64,000 nt of DNA from Shewanella woodyi ATCC 51908 (GTDB lineage: Bacteria > Pseudomonadota > Gammaproteobacteria > Enterobacterales > Shewanellaceae): NCBI RefSeq assembly GCF_000019525.1, contig NC_010506.1:2604001-2668000 (forward strand), given 5' to 3'. This document shows, in pieces, positions 1 to 7,581 of the stretch (position 1 is its first letter; every line of letters starts with the position of its first letter). The translations under genes and the position numbers were made by a program. The notes beneath the pieces are model-generated. The model was given only the letters and a program-made list of their open reading frames with translations, was not told the DNA's origin and searched no databases.

Positions 1-2230
1 AGAGCTCTCCGGTTTTACGTTGTTTAGATGGCGTGTCGTTAGCAACGAAGTTTTCACTCCTGATGTCACTCTTTCCCGGAGTGACACCGATATATGGCCC
101 TGTTATCAAGGTTTCTGGAGAAGTGATACCTGACAGTGAGATCTGCGCATCAACAATAAAATAGCTGGCGTCTGTTTGTGTAAATTGTTTAGCGTAGTTG
201 CCATATAAATAGGCTTTAGCGGTAACGCTATCAAGAGTTTTGTCCAGTTTTACAGATTCAACTTCACCGACTTGATGGCCATGATAACGAATAGGCGCTT
301 TTGCACTGAGTTTAACATCCGCAGGAAAGCTTAGGCTGATTGGCTTAGCTTGAGCTAAAGCTAAAGATTTAGAGGCGTAGAGATGTTCTTGATCTCCATG
401 TTCAGTTTCATCGAGCAAGCCCAAAGTGATACTACCTTTCAATGCACCTTGAAGAGGAGCGACATCTATCTCAATACCTGTAAGTGCAGCGTTAACTGAC
501 AGGGCACTATTTCGCCAAAATACAGTATTTGATTTCAGTAACTCTGAGAACTGCTCTTGAATGCTTAAGTTAACAGCGAAACTCTGCTCGCCAGTTTGCC
601 AGTTGACTTTATCGACCTCACCTATCTGCATCTTTTGGTAATAGACGGGGGCGCCAGGAGAGAGGTCTGCACCATCTGGACTGCTTAATGTGAGCTTGAT
701 TAAGTTCAGATTTTGAAAATGCTCTGCGGCTGTTTGGCGTGAGGCAAATAGGGTTAACGTAGCGCCTTTTTTTACCTGTGACTTACTGCTACCTTGAATT
801 AGGCTTATAGCTCCTTGGGTGAGCGTGGTGAAGTCACGGGTTTTAACCGAAACTCCCTCAAGGGATGCGTCAATAGAGAGTGCGCTTTCAGGTACAAAGT
901 AACTGTCTTGGGTCATAAGCCTAGTAAATTCAGGCCAGATCTCAATCTGGTACTCTATGCCGGACAAACTGTTATTTAGCTTTACAGAGTTAACTTTGCC
1001 GATAGCGATCTGTTTATATCTGACCTCTGCGCCCTCTGCGATACCTTGGTTACTCTCTGAAGTTAAGGTGAGCGTGAGCTTTGATGTCGCTAGCTTATCA
1101 GGTTGCTCAGCTAGAAGAGGGTATTGTGATGCTGGTTCACCTGAGCCCGGTGAAAAGTTAATTACGCTTCCTGTGAGTAACCGCTCTGCATGTTTAACGC
1201 CTGAAAGTGATAGATCTGCCCCCTCTAACCAAAATTGGGAGCTTGCGGAAAGTAGTTCTGCATGCTCAGTATTGAGCTTAGCGGTAAACTCAACCCCTGA
1301 GTTGGTGAGTTTAGAGTCGGTGATGCGGCCAATGTTGATGCCTCTAAATACAATTGGAGTACCTATGGTTGCTGACTCAGCTTTATCAGCGGTCAAGGTA
1401 AACTCTATCCCGCCTAGAGCGAGTTCTTCATTGTCATAAATCTTATATTGCTGGCCTTTTTCTGCCATTTCTGAGTTTTCAGAGGAGCTGAAGCTTAACC
1501 CGCCAGCCAAAATAGTGGATAAGCTTTCGGTTTTTATCTTTATGCCAGAGAGTGAGGCATCTATTTTAAGGCCTGATACATTCCAAAATTGTGAGTCTTT
1601 TTTGACTAGGTGAGCATATTGTTTCTTAATAAAGGCGGTGAGTGAGATCTCACTTGCTCCTTTGAGTTTATAGCTTATCACCTGTCCAACGGGGATCTGG
1701 CGATAAAAGAGCTGAGAACCAACATCTAAAGAGCCCAAAGTTTCACTCGTCAGCTCTATCACTAATCCATCTTCGTTAGGCAAAATTGCAGGTGCATTCT
1801 CTTCTGCTTCAAAGAAAGACTGGGATTCGCCATCTCCGGGTTGAATAGCAATATAGTTGCCAGAAAATAGGGTATCTAACCCCTCAACACCTGTAATTGA
1901 CGCTTTTGGGGCAACTAGCCAGAATTTAGTGCCTTTATTAAGAAAAGGATCGGCTCGATAATCCATTTTTAGGTCAACATTAACGCCTTTTAGCTCGTCA
2001 TCAATACTGATATCGACCACTTTACCGACTGTTAAACCTTGGTAGCGGACTAATGTTTTTCCTACATCAATACCAGTAGCGCTAGGGAAGTGGATCCGCA
2101 CTTCGATACCCGCTTCTTTAATACTCTTTACGCCTAACCAAGCGCCTAATGCCAGCGCCACTAGTGGCAGAAGCCAGATTGGAGAGAAGAGTTTCTTTTT
2201 AACGACTTTTGGTGCTTCTATTTTTGTCAT
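1..2230 (-). CDS. letB: MCE-domain (MlaD-repeat) inner-membrane protein, LetB/YebT/PqiB type, 3' end outside window
   Basis: The reading frame starts at an ATG at 2230 and stays open to the left edge, giving about 743 codons of an incomplete protein. The N-terminus has a cytoplasmic basic stretch and one membrane anchor (SPIWLLPLVALALGAW). The motif [V/L]xYQGxxVGxV that marks MCE domains is visible near 2040 (VRYQGLTVGKV). Variants follow near 1700 (YRQIPVGQV), 1340 (FRGINIGRI), 1010 (RYKQIAIGKV), 640 (YYQKMQIGEV) and 280 (RYHGHQVGEV), so at least six tandem MCE domains lie in the window. E. coli LetB has seven and forms a periplasmic tunnel carrying lipids between membranes. The start overlaps the end of the upstream LetA-like gene, so the two are probably translationally coupled. 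PqiB, with three MCE domains, is excluded by the repeat number. Confidence 0.9.
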   Translation of the reverse strand, partial: MTKIEAPKVVKKKLFSPIWLLPLVALALGAWLGVKSIKEAGIEVRIHFPSATGIDVGKTLVRYQGLTVGKVVDISIDDELKGVNVDLKMDYRADPFLNKGTKFWLVAPKASITGVEGLDTLFSGNYIAIQPGDGESQSFFEAEENAPAILPNEDGLVIELTSETLGSLDVGSQLFYRQIPVGQVISYKLKGASEISLTAFIKKQYAHLVKKDSQFWNVSGLKIDASLSGIKIKTESLSTILAGGLSFSSSENSEMAEKGQQYKIYDNEELALGGIEFTLTADKAESATIGTPIVFRGINIGRITDSKLTNSGVEFTAKLNTEHAELLSASSQFWLEGADLSLSGVKHAERLLTGSVINFSPGSGEPASQYPLLAEQPDKLATSKLTLTLTSESNQGIAEGAEVRYKQIAIGKVNSVKLNNSLSGIEYQIEIWPEFTRLMTQDSYFVPESALSIDASLEGVSVKTRDFTTLTQGAISLIQGSSKSQVKKGATLTLFASRQTAAEHFQNLNLIKLTLSSPDGADLSPGAPVYYQKMQIGEVDKVNWQTGEQSFAVNLSIQEQFSELLKSNTVFWRNSALSVNAALTGIEIDVAPLQGALKGSITLGLLDETEHGDQEHLYASKSLALAQAKPISLSFPADVKLSAKAPIRYHGHQVGEVESVKLDKTLDSVTAKAYLYGNYAKQFTQTDASYFIVDAQISLSGITSPETLITGPYIGVTPGKSDIRSENFVANDTPSKQRKTGEL

Positions 2231-2849
2231 CTTTCGATTCCAGTCGATCCCAGAGTAAACGAGTGTCCAGTACTTTTGCTGCCATCTGAGTCAGCAAAAT
2301 CACTAATGCAAATGCAGTGGCGGCTGGGGCGGGCTTGGCATCCAAGAGCTGCCCCATATTAACCAGTGCGACAGTGATGGATATGACAAATAGGTCCAAC
2401 ATGGACCAACGTCCTATCCATTCAATGATATGGAAACCTACCATTAGCATCTTCTTGGAGATGGGCAAACGAAAACTGATGGCGGTTAGGTAAATCGTTA
2501 AGCCGACTATTTTAAGTAGAGGGACTAAAATACTGGCGGTAAACAGTATAATCGCGATAGGAAACATGTCGGATTGTACTAGGTGTGTGATCCCGGTAAA
2601 GATGGTGTCATGGCGAATACGCCCACGATCGGTCAACATGGTGATTGGATAGATATTTGCCGGAATTAACAAGATGGCTGCGGTGATAAGTAACGCCCAG
2701 CTTTTTTGCAAGCTAGTGGTATCTCGTACCATTAATGGGCTATCACAGCGAGTACAGTGAGTCTGTTTCTGCTCATTTAGTTTATTACAGGAGGGGCAAG
2801 TGGTTAATCCCATCTCCTTGCCTTGAGCATTTTCATCGATGTTACTCAT
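2199..2849 (-). CDS. LetA/PqiA-like membrane protein, C-terminal half as a separate gene
   Basis: This 216-residue protein of the paraquat-inducible protein A family carries a zinc-ribbon near the N-terminus (CPSC then CTRC, about residues 18-35). Four predicted membrane helices follow. E. coli LetA (YebS, about 427 residues) contains two such zinc-ribbon plus membrane modules in one chain. Here the second module is its own gene. A TTG at 2852 is possible, but the ATG at 2849 overlaps the stop of the upstream half (ATGAGTAA), which is typical of translational coupling. Its end overlaps letB by 32 bases. LetA is thought to energise or load lipid into LetB at the inner membrane. That role here is inferred from family and context. 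Confidence 0.85.
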   Translation of the reverse strand: MSNIDENAQGKEMGLTTCPSCNKLNEQKQTHCTRCDSPLMVRDTTSLQKSWALLITAAILLIPANIYPITMLTDRGRIRHDTIFTGITHLVQSDMFPIAIILFTASILVPLLKIVGLTIYLTAISFRLPISKKMLMVGFHIIEWIGRWSMLDLFVISITVALVNMGQLLDAKPAPAATAFALVILLTQMAAKVLDTRLLWDRLESKDDKNRSTKSR

Positions 2850-3468
2850 CAAGCATGCTCCACATATGCTCTAAATTATATTCACGCTGTAGAAATAGAG
2901 TGACGATAAAAAGCATAGAGAAGCAAAATGTTCCCATGCCTAAGAAGATATCGGCAAAATCAGATAAATTGAACACAGACACTAAGATACTGATGAGGTA
3001 GATCTCAAGCATGGTTAGCTGCGACAGAATATCTTGATATTTCAACAGGCGTTTAAGCACGTCTCTAAAAAAAGGCGAGTGCAGACGGTATTTAATGATT
3101 AGGATCTGCGACAAGATTGATAATATTAGTACTCCTGGTGCGATCACCGCCGTGAGCATGACCGATATTCCCACGATCCAGTAACCTTGGTGCGCAACGG
3201 CTATGGCTCCTTCTGCAATTGTTGCTGTTCTTACACTGCCTAAAAAATGTAACTCTAAAATGGGAAGAAAATTAGCAGGCGTGAAAAAGATCAGTGCAGT
3301 GATGCAAAGCGCTAACATACCGTTAATGGAACAGTATGGCGTATCGTAAAGGGCGGTATGACAACGCGGACACAAGGCCCTAACTCCCGAAGGAAGTGCT
3401 CGCTTGGTTACCACTAAATCACAGGAGCGGCATAAGGTCACGCAATCATCAATACAATCTCGTTCCAT
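2842..3468 (-). CDS. LetA/PqiA-like membrane protein, N-terminal half as a separate gene
   Basis: This protein of about 208 residues has a zinc-ribbon (CRSC and CPRC, about residues 13-37) followed by four hydrophobic helices, matching the first module of LetA/PqiA. An in-frame TTG at 3480 is an alternative start; the ATG at 3468 is preferred because it is the standard codon. Together with the next gene it sums to about 424 residues, the length of intact LetA. The split may therefore be an ancestral two-gene form or a fission rather than decay. Both halves look intact, with no frameshift inside either. The three genes form one minus-strand operon ending with the MCE protein. Confidence 0.83.
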   Translation of the reverse strand: MERDCIDDCVTLCRSCDLVVTKRALPSGVRALCPRCHTALYDTPYCSINGMLALCITALIFFTPANFLPILELHFLGSVRTATIAEGAIAVAHQGYWIVGISVMLTAVIAPGVLILSILSQILIIKYRLHSPFFRDVLKRLLKYQDILSQLTMLEIYLISILVSVFNLSDFADIFLGMGTFCFSMLFIVTLFLQREYNLEHMWSMLDE

Positions 3469-3678
3469 CTCTAGCTTCAAATCCCTTATTGGTATCCTGT
3501 TTTACATGGACATTTGAGCGGGTAAGCTATCCCACCAGACTAAAACGCGGCTTTAGTATAGTGATGAACCTTAAACCATTCTTAAATATACAACATCAGT
3601 AACTGTTGATAATCAGCTGGATTATATCAGATTTCTCAGAATACTTGCATAAGAAGTTATTTTTGTGAGACTCTGTAA

Positions 3679-3694
3679 CTGTATATAAAAACAG
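3679..3694 (+). promoter_or_regulatory. LexA (SOS) box upstream of yebG
   Basis: The sequence reads CTGT-ATATAAAA-ACAG, an exact match to the gammaproteobacterial LexA core CTGT-N8-ACAG with an AT-rich spacer. It lies 13 bases before the preferred yebG start, so bound LexA would cover the promoter or early transcribed region. Confidence 0.9.
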
Positions 3695-3707
3695 TATGAG
3701 GGCAGGT

Positions 3708-3992
3708 ATGGCGGTAATTACTAAATTTGTCGTGGTCAGAGAAGGGGTTGAGAAGATGACATTCACATCTAAGAAGGAAGCTGATGCTTACGACAAGATG
3801 CTTGATATCGCTGATCAATTGACGCCTTTTGTGGCGAATTCTGAACTTGAGCTGGATGATAATGTCTGCGAAAAGTTAGCTTTCTATATGGCACAAAATA
3901 AAGATGAGTTATTCAGTTTACTAAAAGGTGTGGCACCTTCTGCAGCAAAAACCGCTAAAAAATCGCCTAAAAAGGCAGAAACTAAAAAATAA
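3708..3992 (+). CDS. yebG: SOS-inducible protein YebG
   Basis: This 94-residue protein begins MAVITKFVVVREG and carries the conserved KKEADAYDKMLDIADQL segment, with a lysine-rich tail (KKSPKKAETKK). It matches YebG in length and sequence. YebG is a DNA-damage-inducible protein of poorly understood function. An upstream ATG at 3696 touches the LexA box and is a less likely start; the ATG at 3708 has a purine-rich AGGGCAGG before it. Regulation by LexA is strongly implied by the adjacent SOS box. The msrC gene follows after a 17-base gap and may be co-transcribed. Confidence 0.92.
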   Translation: MAVITKFVVVREGVEKMTFTSKKEADAYDKMLDIADQLTPFVANSELELDDNVCEKLAFYMAQNKDELFSLLKGVAPSAAKTAKKSPKKAETKK

Positions 3993-4009
3993 AGTGTTAG
4001 GAAATTTGT

Positions 4010-4468
4010 ATGGATCTGGAATGTTATGACTCCTTAAATCGTCAGGCTCAGGCACTGCTCTCGGGAGAAGATGATCTGGTTGCTGCGATGGCAAACTTTT
4101 CAGCCTTGATTAATGATGCTGTTGAGCAACTTAATTGGGTTGGTTTTTACCTCCTAAAAGATGAGCAACTTGTTTTAGGTCCTTTTCAAGGAAAAGTGGC
4201 ATGCAGTCGTATCCCGCTTGGTAAAGGTGTATGTGGAACTTCAGCAGCAGAAAAAAAGACGATGCGAGTTGATGATGTCCATCAATTTGATGGTCATATT
4301 GCTTGTGATTCAGCCAGTAACTCTGAGATTGTCATTCCTGTTTTCGATAATAATAGGCTTATCGGTGTACTCGATATAGACAGCCCAATTTTGAACCGAT
4401 TCACTAAAACAGATCAAATTGGCCTGGAAAACTTAGTTAAGAGCTTCGAAAGTGCGTTATTTGGTTAA
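4010..4468 (+). CDS. msrC: Free methionine-(R)-sulfoxide reductase (GAF domain)
   Basis: This 152-residue protein is a single GAF domain. It reduces free L-methionine-R-sulfoxide in the cytosol, using thioredoxin-regenerated cysteines. The fRMsr signature is clear: WVGFYLL, then ACSRIPLGKGVCGTSA with two cysteines, and HIACDSASNSEIVIPV with the third. A LDIDSP strand lies near the C-terminus. Length matches E. coli MsrC (YebR, about 165). AGGA lies just before the ATG. It sits 17 bases after yebG. The 287-base gap to proQ holds only an AT-rich leader with no recognised element. Confidence 0.93.
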   Translation: MDLECYDSLNRQAQALLSGEDDLVAAMANFSALINDAVEQLNWVGFYLLKDEQLVLGPFQGKVACSRIPLGKGVCGTSAAEKKTMRVDDVHQFDGHIACDSASNSEIVIPVFDNNRLIGVLDIDSPILNRFTKTDQIGLENLVKSFESALFG

Positions 4469-4755
4469 ACTACAACCAATTTTGCGCAATTGATGGTCGC
4501 AATCGCGGCCGTCACGCTTATAATAGGCGATTCGAATGATAAGGGCGTTAAGCGTTTCTCATTCTTAGAATGAATGCTTGGCGTTTGTTAATTGTAATTG
4601 CTAAGGTATGTCTGCTGCGTTTGTACTCTTGCCCAATGTTTAGTCATAGACTGGAGCTCGAATACAGCTGAGCCTGACGAATATAAACGACCCTTGATGA
4701 CATATTATGCTGATATGTTTGGATAGAGTCCCTTTTTTTAACTGTGGAAGTAATG

Positions 4756-5388
4756 ATGGAATCAACAGAGAAGTTGACCGACACCAACGCAATACTTGCG
4801 TATTTATATGAAACATTTCCTTTGTGCTTTATCGCCGAAGGTGAAACTAAGCCATTAAAGATTGGATTGTTTCAGGATTTGGCTGAAAGGTTGGCTGATG
4901 ATTCTAAAGTAAGTAAAACCCAATTGAGAATTGCTTTAAGACGCTATACTAGTAGCTGGCGTTACCTAAAAGGCGTAAAAGCGGGTGCACAACGTATCGA
5001 TTTAGACGGTCAAGCGTGTGGTGAATTAGAGCAGGAGCATATTGAACATGCTCAGTTGACTCTTAAAGAGAGCCAGGAAAAAGCTAAAGCGAAGCGTATT
5101 GCTAAAGCAACAGCCGCTAAGGCTAGCGAAAAGGCAAGTAAGAAGCCTGCTAAGAAAGTCGCACCTAAGCGTACAAAACCTGCACCTAAGCCAGTTAAAG
5201 AAGCGGCACCAGCTGTTAATTTAACGCCTGCAGTACTAAATGAGCTGAAACAAAACCAGCGTGTTAATGTCAAACTAGGTAAGTCACCTGTTGCCGGTGT
5301 GATTGTTGACATTAAGAAAGAAGATGTTCAAGTACAGTTAGACTCAGGTTTAACAGTTAAAGTACGTGTTGAGCACATAATGCTGTAA
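4756..5388 (+). CDS. proQ: RNA chaperone ProQ
   Basis: This protein of about 210 residues has an N-terminal FinO/ProQ domain (about residues 5-115, including [25 protein letters not shown]), a long Lys/Ala-rich linker (about 115-155) and a C-terminal Tudor-like domain ending [10 protein letters not shown]. ProQ binds structured RNAs and mRNA 3' ends. In E. coli it affects prc and the osmoregulated transporter ProP, and here it again precedes prc. In-frame GTG at 4744 and ATG at 4753 are alternative starts; GGAAG at 4746-4750 best serves the ATG at 4756. The gene is 30 bases upstream of prc and probably co-transcribed. Confidence 0.95.
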   Translation: MESTEKLTDTNAILAYLYETFPLCFIAEGETKPLKIGLFQDLAERLADDSKVSKTQLRIALRRYTSSWRYLKGVKAGAQRIDLDGQACGELEQEHIEHAQLTLKESQEKAKAKRIAKATAAKASEKASKKPAKKVAPKRTKPAPKPVKEAAPAVNLTPAVLNELKQNQRVNVKLGKSPVAGVIVDIKKEDVQVQLDSGLTVKVRVEHIML

Positions 5389-5418
5389 TAATCTTAAAGT
5401 AAAAGGAGTAACTTGTTG

Positions 5419-7491
5419 ATGCGAAAAATACCCTTGGTTGTTTCAATCGCCAGTATTTTTGTAGGATTCTCGGCGTGGGCGTTAACCCCATCAATTCCAT
5501 TCAGCGAGTTACCCGCTTTAACACAGGAGCCGCAACATAAAGTTGCAAGCAAACGTGTTACAGGTCTCTTCACTCGTTCCCATTACCATAGATTCGATCT
5601 TGACGACACTTTCTCTGAGCAGGTGTTTAAACGTTACCTTAAGCAGTTAGATTATCGCCGTAACGTGATGCTGCAGAGTGATCTCGATAGTTTTGGCTTA
5701 TATTCAAAGCAGTTCGATGACATGTTAAAGAGTGGAGATCTGACCCCTGCCTATAAGATGTTTGATCTGGTGCAGAAGCGTCGCTATGAGCGTTTTGCTT
5801 ACGCCTTGTCTCTTCTCGATAAAGAGATCGATTTTACCGTCCCTAATGATAAATATCAGTATGATCGCGAAGATGCCGCATGGCCGAAAGATGAAGCTGA
5901 GATTAATGAGTTATGGCGTCAGCGTGTTAAATATGACGCGTTGAACCTGAAACTGACGGGTAAAACATGGGAAGAGATCGTTCCTGTCCTTGAGAAGCGC
6001 TATAACAATGCTATCAAGCGACTGAGCCAGACAAAAAGTGAAGATGTTTTCCAAGGTGTGATGAATGCTTTTTCTCGCACGGTAGAACCTCACACAAGTT
6101 ACCTTTCTCCACGTAATGCTGAACGTTTCCAGATGGAGATGAACCTAAGCCTTGAAGGCATAGGTGCTGTGTTACAGATGGATGATGACTATACAGTGAT
6201 CAAAAGCCTTGTTGCCGGCGGACCTGCTGCAACTAGTGAGAAGCTTTCTCCTGAAGATAAAATTGTTGGTGTTGGTCAAGATGGCAAAGAGATTGTCGAT
6301 GTCATTGGCTGGCGTCTTGATGATGTAGTTGAATTGATTAAAGGGCCTAAAGGCAGCAAAGTTGTGCTGCAAATTCTACCTAAGAAGGGCGGTTCTTCAG
6401 CTAAGCCATTTGAAGTCGTTATCGTCAGAGACAAAATCAGATTAGAAGATCGCGCCGCAACATCTGAGGTGATTGAGCCTGAAGAGGGCATGTACGCTAA
6501 TCGTAAGGTCGGTGTTATTCAGATCCCGGGTTTCTACATGGATCTCTCTAAAGATGTTTCTAAAGAGCTTGTTAAGCTAAAAGAAGCGCAAGTTGAAGGT
6601 ATTATCATTGACCTGAGAGGTAACGGTGGTGGTGCGTTAACTGAAGCAACCCTATTAACTGGGCTGTTTATTGAGCAGGGACCTGTGGTTCAAATCAGAG
6701 ATGCCAACGGCAAAGTGTCTCAGAATCGTGATAATGACGGCAAAGTCACCTACTCAGGTCCATTGAGCGTGATGGTTGACCGCTATAGCGCGTCGGCATC
6801 AGAAATTTTTGCTGCAGCACTTCAGGATTATGATAGAGCCTTGATTGTCGGTGAATCTACATTTGGTAAAGGCACGGTGCAGCAGCACAAGAGTCTTGGT
6901 CGAATTTATGATATGTATGAAAAGCCGATTGGCCATGTTCAGTACACGATCGCGAAATTTTACCGAATCAATGGTGGCAGCACTCAGCTTAAAGGTGTGA
7001 CTCCTGATATCTCTTTCCCTAGCGCATTAGAGCCTGGTGAATATGGAGAAGCGGAAGAGGAGAATGCATTGCCTTGGGATAAGGTGCCTGTTGCTCAGTA
7101 CGGCACTTTGGGTGATATAAACCCAAATTTAATCTCTAACTTGGATGTTAAGCATCAAACTCGTATCGGCAAAGATGTCGAGTTTGGCTATATCTATCAA
7201 GATATTGCTGAGTTTAAAAAGCACCACGATGAGAAAACAGTTTCTTTGGTAGAAAGTGAGCGGATCAGTGAGCGTGAAGCTAACGACAAAAAGCAATTGG
7301 ATCGTTTAAATGAGCGCCGTGTTAGCCAAGGTTTGGCCATGGTTAAAAGTTTAGACGGTGATGATGAGACGGAAACTGACTCAGAAACAGAGGAAGAGGT
7401 CGAAACACCAGATGCATTCCTTGATGAGACCGTTTACATCACTTTAGACTTAGTTGATATCGAGCGAGTAGCGAAAAACCAAGTTAAATAG
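5419..7491 (+). CDS. prc: Carboxy-terminal processing (tail-specific) protease Prc/Tsp
   Basis: This periplasmic serine protease of about 690 residues has a signal peptide (MRKIPLVVSIASIFVGFSAWA). It degrades proteins with nonpolar C-termini and processes penicillin-binding protein 3 in E. coli. A PDZ domain lies around residues 240-330 (GIGAVLQMDDDYTVIKSLVAGGPA). The Ser-Lys dyad is in DRYSASASE (Ser about 459) and FGKGTVQQ (Lys about 484), with the same 25-residue spacing as E. coli Prc. Acidic residues are enriched near the C-terminus. TTG codons at 5413 and 5416 are alternatives; the ATG at 5419 after AGGAG is preferred. Confidence 0.96.
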   Translation: MRKIPLVVSIASIFVGFSAWALTPSIPFSELPALTQEPQHKVASKRVTGLFTRSHYHRFDLDDTFSEQVFKRYLKQLDYRRNVMLQSDLDSFGLYSKQFDDMLKSGDLTPAYKMFDLVQKRRYERFAYALSLLDKEIDFTVPNDKYQYDREDAAWPKDEAEINELWRQRVKYDALNLKLTGKTWEEIVPVLEKRYNNAIKRLSQTKSEDVFQGVMNAFSRTVEPHTSYLSPRNAERFQMEMNLSLEGIGAVLQMDDDYTVIKSLVAGGPAATSEKLSPEDKIVGVGQDGKEIVDVIGWRLDDVVELIKGPKGSKVVLQILPKKGGSSAKPFEVVIVRDKIRLEDRAATSEVIEPEEGMYANRKVGVIQIPGFYMDLSKDVSKELVKLKEAQVEGIIIDLRGNGGGALTEATLLTGLFIEQGPVVQIRDANGKVSQNRDNDGKVTYSGPLSVMVDRYSASASEIFAAALQDYDRALIVGESTFGKGTVQQHKSLGRIYDMYEKPIGHVQYTIAKFYRINGGSTQLKGVTPDISFPSALEPGEYGEAEEENALPWDKVPVAQYGTLGDINPNLISNLDVKHQTRIGKDVEFGYIYQDIAEFKKHHDEKTVSLVESERISEREANDKKQLDRLNERRVSQGLAMVKSLDGDDETETDSETEEEVETPDAFLDETVYITLDLVDIERVAKNQVK

Positions 7492-7511
7492 AGTTAAAGA
7501 TTCAGATAAAA

Positions 7512-7534
7512 ACGCGCTATAAGCGCGTTTTTTT
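7512..7534 (+). terminator. Rho-independent terminator after prc
   Basis: A 7-bp stem ACGCGCT/AGCGCGT with a 3-base loop is followed by a run of T residues, 20 bases after the prc stop. Confidence 0.9.
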
Positions 7535-7581
7535 ATATTAAATCCGCTTTAGCGGGTAAATAGATGATTGAAGGCTGGCAT

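Noticed and set aside
957..1439. 160-residue plus-strand open frame
   Set aside because: It lies antisense within the MCE gene, has low-complexity Ser-rich content and no start signals; a shadow frame.
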